Source: Berberis thunbergii
Taxonomy: Eukaryota > Streptophyta > Magnoliopsida > Ranunculales > Berberidaceae
Direction: 5' to 3'
DNA length: 64,000 nt
Assembly (NCBI GenBank): GCA_003290165.1
Contig: QNQO01010738.1
Location: 47,923-111,922 of the forward strand
Both the position numbers and the translations under genes were made by a program. Position 1 is the first letter of the stretch. Each line of letters begins with the position of its first letter. The notes beneath the pieces were generated by a model. That model did no database searches and was not told the origin of the DNA. It saw nothing but the letters and a program-made list of their open reading frames with translations. Below, one piece after another: positions 23,516-36,574 of this stretch.

Positions 23516-25246
23516 CAATCAACTGTTCAACAAAAAAGAAAAGAGCCTATTGATTAACAGACATTCAAAAAGGGCCTAATGATGAACATACATAAAAAAA
23601 AATTGTTCCAAACAATCTAAGTAAAATAACAGAAATGAAGAATTTGAAGAATTATGAACACAAATGTTTGCAAATTGCATGAGTATAGTTTCCAACAACA
23701 TATTAATTTAACATAATAAACCTAAAGAACAATTTGGCATCGGAAACATTGACAACAAAATTTTAGAACCAAAAGTTTCCTAAATGAACCTAACAAATAT
23801 AATAGAAGAAGAAACAAAAAGTTGAAAGCTTATGCGTTGTTTCGAGAGAACATAAAAGGTCTCCTTCCAGACTCAAAGTGTTAGGTACGAGGTTCTTCCC
23901 TCTTAACTATGGTATATATTTGTTCAACCTACAAAGGATTCGAGGAAGATTACTGACTCTGATAGGTTATTTAGTTATTATCACAATTCACAAATATGAA
24001 ACACTAACCTAATATCTCAGGTTGTACGCTGCAGAGGAAGATTGACACACACAATAACAATGCACGAGATAAGTCATACAAACAAACATCAGTCAGATAA
24101 GGAAATACAATCCAATTCAACAACTTCAATCTATTTACAAACAATAACAACAAAATGTTGATTCCCGCCACACGAGAGTGAATAAGATCTCTTATTCCAT
24201 TCCTCTAAACCAATATTCTACAGAGTTAAAAACTTGTTGATACACAAAATGTCAAAAACAACAGATCAAACACATTACAAACTACAAAACACTAAAAAAC
24301 ATGATCATTTCCTACCAAATAACCTAAAATCGACCAATTAATTATCAAAACATTGAACACCCATTACAGATCTAACATCTTAAACACATATTAGCCAATA
24401 ATGTCAAACCTCCAATATGAAAACAAGCTTAAATGATCAAATTACGAGCAAATTAAATACACACATATCTAAAACTCAACAAAACAAATGAAATTGAAGA
24501 TACACATATCGAAATTATTAACCAAACAACATAAATGCTCGACCCCAGATTGAGAAATGTTGATAAAATGGACGATCTAGCTTACCCATCATGAGAGACT
24601 AGACGAAGACATAATTGTTCTTGGAGGAATTGAAAGCAGTAGAAGTGTTGATGCAAATCCTCCATTTTGGATCCTTCTGAAAACCCGATGGAAACACGTC
24701 GAAACTTACAGTGTGAGTTGTAAGCTAATACACAACCGTTTCTTATGGATCAGCTTAAAAAATTTCACCAAATTGACATTTCCTTCAAAAATAAATTGCA
24801 AATCGATGGAAATTAGTAACTTCTAAACTCTTTGTTTCTTGAAATAATCACTATTGAGTATGTTGAGCTAGTTACCTGGAAATTTCCAAAACACATAAGT
24901 GGAGATACAATTTAGGCCTCCATACTTAGCACTATCCTCCAAGTTCCTTCCAATCAAGACCTCCATTTTCTTCATTCTCCACTCAAACATTCAACAAAAC
25001 CCGAAAATAGAGATGAAGCAACAACTCGAGAGCGAGAGATAGGCAAGAACGACATAGAGAGGGAGAGCGATAGAGCGAGACAAAGGCGAGAGTGACATAG
25101 AGAGCTAGAGCGAGGGAGAGTGGAGAGTTGCAAGGTAAGGGAGAGAGGGGCGCTAGGGCTGCGTGTTTCTCTCCTCTCAGGTATTAGCTAAGAATGAGCA
25201 TGATATCAAATTTTGGGCAAAATAATTAGCATTTTCATACTTTTTA
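23516..25246. other. Intron-like and leader-like DNA of CACTA-A2
   Basis: AT-rich with no exon recognised. At 24990-25190 the plus strand is purine-rich (GAGAGCGAGAGA repeats). On the minus strand, where the captured exons read, this is a CT-rich leader-like tract next to the element end. Confidence 0.4.
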
Positions 25247-25254
25247 TTTCCCGC
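25247..25254 (+). promoter_or_regulatory. E2F-type site near the right end of CACTA-A2
   Basis: TTTCCCGC, a perfect match to TTTSSCGC, lies 112 bases from the terminus on the presumed 5' side of the captured exons. Confidence 0.35.
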
Positions 25255-25463
25255 TTCATTTTTAACAGTGTTTTCATATTATAATTTTATTAAAACTGAC
25301 TTTTCATAGAACAAACTTAAAAAACGCTATGCTCAAATGCTATTAAAAGACAATTGTGTTGTAGTGGGATAGCATAGAAAGATACCTAACTAGAAATATA
25401 AATGCTAGATCGATGAATGGTAAATCTATGTTTTTACTTAGCTTGATGAATTTTCTGTAAGAT

Positions 25464-25566
25464 TGATGCAGCGTGGAAACGAGAAAAAGAAGGATAAGAA
25501 AAAAATTAAATGATAGGCTTGAATCCGTTGATTGACTCACCAATAATCCGGAAACAAAGGTTCTAC
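25464..25566 (-). repeat. gypsy-1 left LTR, outer part
   Basis: Aligns base for base with the first 100 or so bases of the right LTR at 47260. I count about ten differences, mostly transitions. It ends in TAC, the target used by CACTA-B. Confidence 0.85.
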
Positions 25567-25985
25567 CACTACCACTACAAATGCTTATTCATAGCGTTTC
25601 AAAAATGCTATTGTAGGATATCATAGCATTTTAGTAAACGCTGTGTCTGCCGGAGCTATAATAGGTATGGGGTTATTTATAGCGTTTTAGAAACGCGTTA
25701 TTGTAAGTAGGATCTTTTATAGCATTTATAAAATGCTATTGTTTAGCTTGTAATAGCGTTTTAAAAGCGCTATGGTTAAACCTGTAATAGCATTTAAAAA
25801 TGATATTGTTTAGCTTGTAATAGTGTTTTAAAAGTGCTATGGTTAAACCTGTAATAGCGTTTCTGAAACGCTATTGTATTCCCTCACGTAGAATTTAACA
25901 ATGTTATTGTATTAGTTTCTATAGCGTTTCTGAAGTCCTTTTTTTTATAACACTCACCAAGTGCTATCAAATGATTTTTTATAAC
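25567..25985. repeat. Left subterminal array of CACTA-B
   Basis: About ten inverted TAGCGTTT..AAACGCTAT units are spaced 30-40 bases apart (for example TAATAGCGTTTTAAAAGCGCTATGG). It ends with the shared GCTATCAAATGA block. Confidence 0.8.
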
Positions 25986-28743
25986 ACTGATTTCTTTAAC
26001 TATAGAAGATAATATTGCATATATTAAATGTAAAGCATCCAAATGATCCAAAAAATAGATATTAATCATCTCATAAACATACGGACTACCATCATGATTT
26101 GAATACAATATACGATACAAAAATATTATCTCAATGACAACTTTGTCTCAAAATTACCAAAATATATCTCAATGAAAATTGATCTCTTCACTCCCACCAT
26201 TACATGAATTTGACATAAAGTTGCTAGGCAACGATACCAATGCTTTATTTAAATCTTCTCCATAGATACCATTCCTAGTCTTTCATTCGTTTGGGTATAA
26301 AGTATAAAAATAACATCAATGAAGAATATAAGTTTGAAGGGAACACGTTCCACCAGATCTCCACCCCTAGAAACAATATAAGCCTATAAAAGAGAAGAGA
26401 ATAAATCAACTGGAGATCTAGATAAAATAAATAAATAAAAATTGAAAACGAAAAGTACAACTCTAAGGTATCACAAAGAACTTGATTGATGAGCAGTTTA
26501 CTGCACAAAGGTGTGAAAAACGGTTTTCCAAAGAAGAAACGGTAAGCTGTGAAAATACATGCACCAGAATCAATCATGTCAGAACTAAGGCATAATTTTG
26601 AAATAGCCTAACCCCAACTGCTATGGGTTTTGACCAAACACTTCTTGAATATAACATCTTTGGCTAGAAGTTAGCGATATAAGTTGGGAATGCAGAAATT
26701 TGTATTTTGGTTGCATTCGAAGAGTTTACCATAACTATAATTGATAATGCAAAGACCTTGAGCATACAATCCAATAATATTCACCTACACTAATGTTGAA
26801 CAGGCTAATGTTGATATCAATCCAATAATGCTCATACCCTGTATGAGAAAAGCAGATTTTTCCATAAATGTAAGTGATTTCAAAAACTACATTCGAGGAA
26901 GGATATATCTGAAAAATATCAATTAACATAATTGCCTATACCTTTAACATGGGAAGCAATAACGAATGAGCATAAAGGAGCACATTCATTTTTATTGACA
27001 CTGCCACACTGTATGAAGAAAGAAGTAAAATAGACTATAGCTGGTGCAATTTAAATATGTTACAAAGGATTCAACTACTACCTGAAAACAATAAAACCCA
27101 AATGCCATCTTCTGTAAAGAAGTAGTGCTAATGCAACATAGAGGATTGTCATAGCAAAACAATCATTGAAGAGGTGAAAAACTAAAATGGAATGGACTCT
27201 TTTAGATAGACAAAGCAAAGAAAGAGCCCATCATGGCACCTGCAACACATTTCAAAAACATCATAGACCAATAGAAGAGCGAGGGAAGCTTAGATATTGA
27301 AATCTTCGTGTTTGAAGAAGAAAACTGTAGAAGACCAAATGGATATTATCTGACCTCCCACAATTTATTACAATAATGTAAAAATGCAACAAAAGAGAAA
27401 AGGAAAATAATGTTTCGTGTACTTAGATAATAAAGTAGCATAATACCTACTTATGGGATAAAACACCAAGTTCCAAAGAAACTAGCTGCATGAGGATATG
27501 AAATATTTTACTAGACAGAAAATTCCAGCAGGTTTATGCTAAAATCAGCTATATGGATTAAATTTCACAATGCAATATAGACATGTAGAACGGGATAGCC
27601 ATAAGCAGGTGTTTTCTTACCACATCAGCCTTTATATATTAAATAAAGGCTATATGGATTAAATTTCACTATGATCCCTAGATTCACGACATAATCATCA
27701 CATAGATGCCACCATCTGTCTAAACTGCCAAAATGTGATCTAATAAGCCACTAAAATTTTCAATCATTTTAGAACTGCAATTACCTATACTCAAGCTCAA
27801 CTATAAAAATTGTATATTCATTCTATGCTATAAATTTTAGCGGTAAACTATTTAACACCTAAGCTAGAAAAAACTTAAGACCTTACTCCAGTGTGCCATT
27901 AAACCAAATAACATTTGCTTACGAAATCAATGGCAACAAAATATCTTCTTGATTATGTCAATTAATTACCTGAGCAGGTACTGCTCCTCCAGTAATGTAC
28001 TGAATGGCAGAGTAGACATATAGAAAACTAGCTTGATATACTAGAGGTCATGTATCCCGTTTCAAAATATTGTAATCTCTCTCTCCTTCAAGAAACCCGA
28101 TCACCTATTTCTCATCCAAACCATTAGAAATTAAACACAAATAAGCCAAATTAATCACAAAAAAATGATAACTTAAATTATATTTCCAAAACTTATAATG
28201 CTCTTAATCCTAATACTGGATATGGCAAGTGCTGGCAAAAGAATAGTGATGGATCTTGTGCACAACCTCAAAGTGAAACAAATATTTGAAAAAAACAATA
28301 AGGAAGTATTTATCTTCTAGGATTTTACTTTTCTTGTATTTATTTTTATTTTTTAATTGGATAAAAAAAATTGATAATTATTTATATCTAGTGTGTACTA
28401 ATGCTCCAGATAATGGCAAAAGTCCACTCCATCTGGTTGATGAGCATTGGATCAAAAAAGGCATGTCACTGTTAAATCATGAGGATGATTCTGAATGATA
28501 AATGTTTGTTGATGTTGATTAAGTATTTAAATCTAGTTGAAAAATGAAAACTTGAAGAATCTATGTAATGAATCATGCAGAACAAGGTATTACTTAGTAG
28601 CGCCTTACACCATGTCTCAACATCTAAAAACATTGCACAAAATGATGAACTAGTACAATTCATAAATAGTCAGCATGAATGTTCATAAATTGTTAGAATG
28701 CAATAGCAAATAATGGCAGAGAAAATCTAGATAAAACAGTACC
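25986..28743. other. Unassigned interior of CACTA-B
   Basis: AT-rich and intron-like. Short exon-like stretches occur on the minus strand, for example VYSAIQYITGGAVPAQ before a gtaatt donor near 27970-28020 and AMTILYVALALLLYRRW near 27090-27165. I could not assign them to a gene. Confidence 0.35.
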
Positions 28744-30000
28744 TTAGGGCTGGACATGGTTCCCCAAGCCATGGATGAAATGGCCTGCATAGAAAATTTG
28801 ATTAAACACCACAATAGCTGATTAACCTACAATTCATAAATTGATCTTCAAAGTTTAGACCTGCGCTCCCCCAACTTTAAGGATATGAATCATGCTAGCT
28901 TTTTGGCACAATATAGCACCTCATGTAAGGAAGTAATTATTAACTTGTAAAAGGGATAACTAGTGTCATGGTCAACTTTTTGATAGGGCACAAGAGTGTA
29001 CCTTGCAGATGCCCCCATCCGCACTGGGAGGTGTTGCAAGAACGACAATTTTGTACCCATCAATTTGTGCAGGCTAGTGTAGAGAATAAAGACATTTTCA
29101 ACCAAATAGTGTCACATGAGCATCAATATTCATGTTTAATATTACATAATATGTCGTGGAACCAACAAAAAAATGAAAGTTAGAGAGAATCTGGTGAAAT
29201 ACCACCGAAAGCATCAACGTTGTTGAAGGTAACACTGTTGTTTTTCCTGGAACATAAATACCAACTGAACTAATACACCTAGTCACCCGTTTGCATCTAA
29301 CACCGTTATCAAATTTAAGCACATGCCATTATGAGTTAATTTTCAATCACAGATCTCGCATTAAAGCACGAGATTACTTATTAAACAAATCCTATGCAAT
29401 CAACACCCACACTAATCCATTAACAGAGAATAAGTGACTAATCATTACTTACTTTCATGTTTTCAATAGTTCCCTCGGCGTTCTTTTGGGCCATATGGAA
29501 TGCACATATGTTTTCATATGCTACATCAAATGCTTTCCTCACAGCTCGATCAAGCTGCATTTATGCCAAAAAAGACAATATAGCAAGAATTAACATAGAC
29601 AGACATTACCAAACGTTCTTTATGTTATTCCAGTAAAAGATTTAATTTTAATTTCTAAAGGTAAAGCAATGACTTCAATCATCGTAAAAAGGAAATACAT
29701 TGAGCGAACTTCCATTAATAATCAAATATCAGTAAATCTACAATATGTGAAGAGGCTTGATTGGCATAAGTTTCTCACTAAATAAGGTGAAAGTTTCACA
29801 CAAAGGAAAGAGTGAAAAGGTATTATGTGGTTTGGTAAAGATAATATGAGCACAATTTCACATCTAATAGCTCTCTGATTGGAATAAGTCAACTCTAATG
29901 TTTGAAATCATAATTAACTTGAAATAAATCTTACCTTTGGATCTGGAAGATCAGCAACTTGCTCAACTATTTTATTTAGTTTAACTTTGTCAAATTTCGC
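28744..30000 (-). pseudogene. Captured histidinol dehydrogenase exons
   Basis: Six minus-strand exon pieces in family order: about 30000-29929 (YTAKFDKVKLNKIVEQVADLPDP), 29556-29456 ([23 protein letters not shown]), 29303-29205 ([30 protein letters not shown]), 29075-28996 (PAQIDGYKIVVLATPPSADGG), 28928-28858 (EVLYCAKK, then one base shifted MIHILKVGGAQ) and 28786-28744 (AISSMAWGTMSSPK). Histidinol dehydrogenase performs the last two oxidations of histidine synthesis in plastids. The N-terminus and the C-terminal half with the zinc and catalytic histidine residues are missing. A one-base deletion breaks the fifth piece. The upstream side is cut by the later LTR insertion. Confidence 0.87.
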
Positions 30001-30134
30001 AGTATAACTACAGAATTAACATAATTTTTAGTCTTTGTCTCCTAACTTTGTACAACTGAATAAAACTTATTCACGATATCAAGCAAAGAAACACAACATA
30101 GAAGAGAAAGATGTAAAATAACAAACTCGACAAT

Positions 30135-32092
30135 TGATATTCACATAATTATTACATAATATATCCCTTAATTTATATATGTTAGTGTTTCGATTATTAT
30201 ATTTTATAATAATTATTTCGTTTTCATGTCTTTGTAGGAATTTGAGCGTGAACGATGAAATCGTATTAAGGCGACAATTTAAGGAATGACAATTGGTCGA
30301 TTCTAGCGGTGGTACAGAGTAAACCTAACCTTAATAAACCTAGGTCCGCCTAATTTAACCTAAGCCCAAACCCAAAATGCTAACCTAAAAACCCAAGCCC
30401 AACGCCTTTTGGAGAACCCAAGCCCAAGAAAATAGGAGAACCCTATTTAGCTCTCCCCAGTTTGGAGAAAGTCTTCTCGCTTCTTCTCTCTTCTTCCACG
30501 TTCCTTCTCCCCTCATGTCTTTTCCAGCCACCACACCAATCCACCCTGCTGGCAATCCTCGTTCGATAGGAGAGCCGGCAGTGCGATAATCCTGCCATCA
30601 CCACCTCACCTCGCTATCGTCCAACTACCACAACCGCCACCACCACGTCCTCTCCCTGTTCCTTCACGCCACGCAACCACCTTCCTTGTCCAGCAACCTC
30701 ACCACCAGAGCCACAACCACCGCCACTAACCACCGTGAAATAGAGGCGTGACAACCCTGTTTCACATTAAAAACTTCACCTCGCCACCGAGCTTCACCAT
30801 TACCACCATCAGTCTTCATCTCGACGTCTCTCTCTCTCTCACAACCACCACCATCACCTGAGCACCACCACCACCACCGCGCACACAGAACAGAGGAGAA
30901 ACAAGGAGCAAGTCCCTATTTTCCTTCCTCGAAGCCGCCCTGTCTCCCTCTTCCATTCTCTCCCTATTCTTCTTCGGTCATCCATCTCCCGTCCCTCTCT
31001 CTCTCTTGCAAGGACGTGAGCTTGCCGGAGGAGCAGAACTCACAAACAGTAGCAGAAACAAGGAGTGCCTTCCTATTTCACCGCCCCTGTTCCGTTTCCT
31101 CTTTCACGGTTTTTGTTATCTCATTGTTTCCTCACCCTCTCTCTGTCTTCTCGCAGGTAACGGAGCCAGTCGGAGGAGCGAAGATGAAGCAACAGACGCG
31201 TCACAGAGTGCGTCACGCTCGAGAAGACAACCGTGCGGTTTTGGCGGGAGAAAACTGATTTTCAAATCATTTTTAGTTATTTGCACCCTGAGAACCTGTA
31301 AGAGCCACCACAGTCCATCAACAACCTTTTTCTCGGTATTCGTATTCGTGCAGTGATGAGTTGCGGCGTATCACACCACAAGGAGATGACCACCGCTACC
31401 ATGATCAGCTAAACCCTTCGCCAAGGCTAAGATGAAACCAATCGGGTTTCAAGAGTTTGTTTTAGTTTAACTTTTTATTTTATTATGTGTTCAACTGCAA
31501 AATACATTTAATTTCTGAATATTAGTAAATTACTTTTACCGATTATATCTGATTTGATCTAGACTAGTCAGTAGTTAGAGTTTTATTTACTAATATTTAA
31601 AGCATCGATTTTAATTGGTTAAGTTAGACTTGTGATTGAGTATGCCGTAATAAGACACTAAATGCTAGGAGTCTATAATTTATGTTGAAGTTAATTATAA
31701 CATTGGAATTTAAAACTGAATTGTTTTTAACGATCACATCATCGATGCAAGCCTGGAATTCTCGTCCCTAAAGCTTCTCGCTTTAGAAAATAATAAGTTA
31801 GATTAAAATAACTTGAAAAACTGAATTGGTGGATTCAATGCATTGGTTTCCCTTCTCATATTCTTAAACACTTTTTATTTTTATTTTTAATTTGATTTTT
31901 AGTTTAGATATTTTGATTGTTGTAACCCCCATTTAAATTAGTTTAAGTAAACTCTGAAATTTAATTGCAAACCACAGTCCTTGTGGGATCGACCTGTATT
32001 TGCCCTTGTCTACCAGTTAGACACTGTGCACTTGCAGTTATTAAGACTAGGTTAAATTAACCTATTTATTTAGGTTAGTTAAATCTGCATCA
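30135..32092 (+). mobile_element. Solo-LTR-like Tat/Athila-type LTR, about 1.96 kb, in CACTA-B
   Basis: It starts TGATATTCACATAATTAT and ends TCTGCATCA, with typical Tat/Athila LTR signposts near the 3' end (CTTGTGGGATCGACCTG, then GTGCACTTGCAG). The first 1.3 kb matches the truncated piece at 22079-23420. No internal region, primer site or second LTR adjoins it, so it is either a solo LTR left by recombination or a lone LTR. I could not confirm a 5-bp target duplication (ACAAT and AACTG outside). Confidence 0.7.
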
Positions 32093-32490
32093 AACTGCAG
32101 CATCGCCTCTACTGTGGGCATCGTCAACAGTTGGTTGTACCTAAAGCAGTGTTCTTTGCATCAACCATAAGGTGACAGACGGTTAAGGTAAAAAAGAAAG
32201 AAAGTTCTACTTTAAAAGGGTAGGATGCTCACCGTTCCAAAAATGCAAGAAAAATCAATACGAGGATGGGTCTTGAGGCTATCAACCTCAACCTTAGTCA
32301 ATTATGAGAGTACAAGTTTTCATTGAGCAGCTAATAATATTTCTCTTTGAACCTGCAACATTGGCCAAACAAAGAACATAGAATAACAAATTACATAAAA
32401 AGAAAAAGAAATAATGCCAATGTCAGAATCCGTAATAACGACATGAAATATGAGGCCACCCAAGCGAAGAAAAAGTAAAGCAGACACTAT
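32093..32490. other. CACTA-B segment between the solo LTR and CACTA-C
   Basis: No exon recognised. TAT precedes CACTA-C and is repeated after it. Confidence 0.4.
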
Positions 32491-32755
32491 CACTACACCA
32501 AAAGGCATGTTTAACTACGGGAAAGTGGCCACAGCTCTAAGCCATTGGGTTATTTGCCACGGCTAAAAACCGTGGCTACAATGGCCAACGATCTAAAACC
32601 GTGGCTAAAAAATAAGAACCGTGGAAAAGGCCCATGGTTTTAGACCGTTGGCCATTGTAGCTACGGTTTTAGACCGTTGGCCAATATAGCCACGGTTTTT
32701 TGCCGTAGCTATATTTGCCAACGTTCTAAAACCGTTGCTAAAAAACATCAAAACC
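32491..32755. repeat. Left subterminal array of CACTA-C
   Basis: Repeated inverted GCCACGGCTAAAAACCGTGGC, TGGCCAACGATCTAAAACCG and CCACGGTTTT units, alternating orientation. Confidence 0.8.
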
Positions 32756-34442
32756 GTTGAAGAACTCGAGTGGATTTCACGCGGGAGAAAGAAATTTCGC
32801 TCTCGCCTCCTTTTTGGCTCTACCGCCTGCATTTTCGCTCATTTTCATTTTCATCTAATAGGTTTAGGGTTTTGTAAGAACAAATCTGTTTTTGAGTTGA
32901 TTGCGGTGAAATCAGAAATCAGTGAAATTTCGTCAGTCGTCTCCTCTCCTCTCCATGGTTTGGTTTGATTTGATTGCATTTGGAAGGTCTTTCAACCATA
33001 ATCTCCCTCTGAACTCAGCCTCCACCTTCTCGCACGGCAACGGCACGGTGCCCTTCCTTCCCCTCTCATCATTCATCTCTCCCTCTGCTGCAATTCTCCT
33101 CCTCCCTGTAAGTTCAAGTTGTCTTTTTGAAAAACCATTTGGGGATGTGAGTGTGAGGGTAAGGGTTGAGTTCGTTGTCCATTCTTTGATCTCTTGGAAC
33201 CAATCCAAGTTTATTTAAACCCTAATTCAATCCAAGTTCGTTGTCCAATTTTTATGTTCTTTCTCTCTACCAACTTACCAAGTTCCACGCTCTGCTCTTC
33301 TTCTTCTTCTCTGACTCTCCATTTCTTTTCCGTCTCTCTGCATCATTATAATTTATCTCACTCTCAATCGAACTCCATCATCCCTTCTATGCTGCTGCTA
33401 CAGACAACCCTTCAAACGACCCAACAAGCACAAACTCAACTGGACCGTATCAGGTTTTTCATTTTCCAAGTGTTTGATTTCATATTTTTTGTAGAATTTT
33501 TTTTTGTTTTGTCAATCAATTTATGCATTTAGGTCAATGGGCATTGTTTAAATGATGGTTTTCATCGATTGATTGAAGGGTTTTAGGAAATGAGTGTTAG
33601 GCGATTGTTGGGTTGGGTGGGTTTGAAAGAAATTTGGACGAAATTGATTTGGGGCTTTAAGTGGGGTTGATCAATTTGAGTGAATTTTGGTTTTGTGATA
33701 GGAATTATATGAGATTGATTAGATTTTTAATGCACTTCCCCTCTTTTTCTTGGTGGTTTGGCTTTGTTTAATGTAATTTGTTATTGTATTTCCTAAATTC
33801 CTTTGTTTTAAATTTCGACACTTGGTAGTTTGAGATATTAATTCCATGGATTTTATATGGTCTTTAAGGAGATTATTAGTACCAAGAAGTTGGGGTTGAG
33901 TGATAAATAAAATATAAATTCTATTGGTGATTCCCTATTAGTTGCTTCAAATTTTAGCAATTTTGTACAATTAAAGCCACACTAACATAGATATAAGACG
34001 TGTTTGAGGAAAAATAATTGTACGTGCAATGTGCAACGCTCTCGGATAGGCATTAGTACTATGAGAGTTTGATTACTAACGATCACATGAAACTGGTTGA
34101 ATAGGACTATTAAATCACTAGTAAGCTCCAAAGTTGATGCCTTTAAAAATTCATACCAGAGTTGATAAATTTTAACCACTTGCTATAGTTGATAAGAGTC
34201 GAAGCGTCCTTTGAAAGGCGATCCCCATTTGAAAGAGAGTGTGCAATAAAGAAAAGAAGATGTTCCTTGAGTTTTCAAGTTATGGTATTTGTTCTTTGAG
34301 AGTATGTTTTAAATATGGTCATTTCCTATTCTGCATTATTAATTATTGTTGAATTTCTAATTTCTATCACATTTCCATTTTAGAACTCCAATAGATAAAA
34401 CATTTACAAAATATTTGGAATTGGCGAGACATATGAAGAAGA
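32756..34442 (+). other. Leader-like region of CACTA-C
   Basis: At 32770-33470 the sequence is CT-rich with short TTTAGGGTTTTG and CTCTCC runs, resembling a plant promoter/5' UTR, and it precedes the first captured exon on the same strand. Short open frames here overlap on both strands and look random. Confidence 0.4.
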
Positions 34443-35493
34443 ATGAGAAAAAGACCTGGAATTGGCGGTTTGCAGACTGCCACAACCACGAGGGTTTGTT
34501 CAGCGTTACCTAAATCCTCTTTTAAACTCTCTCTCATGAATTAACCGATGTCTTATGGGATTAGTTCTTTTTTTTTGGCAGGATCAATACTGATTACTTG
34601 GAGAAAATGTTGCTAAGATCAGAACTGATCTTATGAAGGAATAGCTTGCTACGTTTAAATCCCAATCGGAAGATTTTTCCCGTAAGCACAAGGTCATCTT
34701 CATGTTTTGTCATTGTTGTTTTGGAATTTTCATTTTTCTTTGCTATTTATGATCATAATAAGTTGACCAATATGATTCCACTGTCCTAAAAGAGTTAATA
34801 GTACTGGAACTGGGAGATCCTGAGTTGAAAAACTTGTTAGAAATATTTGTACTTTTAAATAGATTTTTTTTTACTTATTTAGAAGACTTTTAACCTTGAT
34901 TACTAATGAAATCTCAAAAAAAATTTGTTATTTTGCTTGGTGATGTAAATTTTCTGTTGATTGCAATGAGATTTGGGGTGAATTTGCAAGATTTAACACA
35001 TGGAAATTCAAAAGGATACAAATTTGTTTTCATATAAACAAAGAACATGAATTGAAACGATTTTCCTAATTTCTTTTGTGGTAGAAAGTGAATGAGACTG
35101 TTGGAAAACTTCAGGAGCTGTCCATGGAAAATTAAAGAGGTTTTTAATCATTGTTTTTTTCTATAACAATCGAGGATATCTAGAAAATTTGAATGTTGAA
35201 GTAGTTATGGACCTGATTTCTTATCAACCAGACTATATATGTTAATAGGTAAGTTATAGCCAACCAAAGCACCTTCTACGATTTCTGATTTTATCGCAAT
35301 ACAGATATGATTCTTCTAAGATACTAATCATACTAACATGGTATCTGGCTGCTGCAGAATGACATTCACAAAAATCCTGCATTCAGATCTCAATTCCATG
35401 AGATGTGTGCTAAAGTTGGAGTAGATCCCCTGGCATCAAATAAAGGATTTTGGGCAGAGCTTTTAGGGATTGGAGACTTCTATTACGAACTTG
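34443..35493 (+). pseudogene. Captured 5' exons of ESCRT-II subunit VPS22/SNF8
   Basis: Three exons with good splice sites: 34443-34493 (MRKRPGIGGLQTATTTR, including the natural start), 34582-34692 (DQY, stop, LLGENVAKIRTDLMKE, stop, LATFKSQSEDFSRKHK) and 35358-35493 ([42 protein letters not shown]). VPS22 is a core ESCRT-II subunit acting in endosomal sorting. The fragment covers about the first 100 of roughly 250 residues, the helical N-terminal part, and lacks the winged-helix domains. The two stops replace CGA and CAG codons of the family consensus, both C-to-T changes. The last exon ends in phase 1. Confidence 0.9.
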
Positions 35494-36574
35494 GTTGATG
35501 CTAACCTTGTTTGTTTTATGATGTGACTTCTTATCTGAATGTTTAAAAACTTATTATATACCATAAAATCCTATGTGGTTGGTATGCAATTGGTAATATG
35601 CTTTGGCATTAATTGTTGCACAGAATATGAATAAGAGTATGAAAGTTGGAGTCATTAGGCCATTGACTATCGAAATCTTTTTTTTGGTGATTAAGAAAAT
35701 ATCTACATTTATCATCATCCATCTGCACAAAGGAGGGAATTTACAGTATGAATAAATAACTAAATGAAGGCAGCAACCCCTTTCACGTGTTCAAGAAGAC
35801 ATTGATCATGAGCCCTCCCCATATACAATTATTTGCAGAGATGGTCAGCCCTCCCTAATTGCAATTATTACTATATTAGTCTTTTACTAAGAAGATAACT
35901 TTGCAAAATCCTGAGCTTTGTAGATTGCTGCAAACCAAAATATATCAATTTATCTGGGTTTGGTGATTGATGAATTTTCATGATAAAATTAATTCTTAAA
36001 CCTGCGAACATTAGGAAATATATTATGATAACTGTTGTGGCAATTTTTCATTTCTGTCTGACCTCTAGTTGGCAATTTTTCATTTTTCTTTACATTTATC
36101 TATTCAATGGTTGTTTCTTTCTCTTTGATGATATTACTTGATATCTTGCAGGAACTGGAGGGGAAGATACGCACACAAATTGGGTGGCCTCAAGGTTCTT
36201 AATTCTTACTGGATCAATGAGGTTTTTCAGATAATTTCTAAATGCTTTTTTTTTCCTTGGTAGCCACTGACCCAACCAACGTTCCTATTGGTTCAAATAT
36301 TGTAGTTCATTTATACTGAGTGTTGAATAAGTAATAGCAATACTGAGTGCTTGGCTATACTACATTAAATCCTTTGTAGATCAAGATACATGACTAGTTC
36401 AAGTAAATATGTATCCATATATTTCTAAGATATATGGTTATATACTACACTATTAATGTTGGATATTGTGAATTGAGAACAACAATTGACAAAAATTTTG
36501 TCATATAGCTTCTAAGTTCAAAGTCCATTTGCTGATATTTATGATCCAAACTTGGCAATTTTTGTGACTTTCAG
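35494..36574 (+). other. Intron-like spacer joining the VPS22 and LPD parts
   Basis: AT-rich. One possible exon lies near 36153-36196 between a cag acceptor and a gttctt site (reads ELEGKIRTQIGWPQ); I do not recognise its source. Confidence 0.35.

Larger units (their letters stand above)
18016..25366 (-). mobile_element. CACTA-A2: 7.35-kb CACTA element with captured NDB exons
   Basis: The ends are CACTACAAG and TTGTAGTG. The bases GGAT stand directly outside both ends, one base more than the usual CACTA duplication. Subterminal units are AGCG/CGCT-type (for example CATAGCGTTTTAGAAACACTAT). No transposase was found. Captured exons are on the minus strand, so the right end is the 5' side of any transcript. 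An E2F-like site and purine-rich leader lie at the right and a conserved 3' block at the left. A 1.34-kb retrotransposon LTR piece is inserted within it. Confidence 0.85.

Noticed and set aside
31006..31356. Open frames near the middle of the LTR at 30135-32092
   Set aside because: Same LTR low-complexity zone, not conserved with the copy at 22079.
36153..36196. Possible extra exon between the VPS22 and LPD parts
   Set aside because: Has an acceptor-like cag but a weak donor and no recognised source; listed only as a possibility in the spacer.
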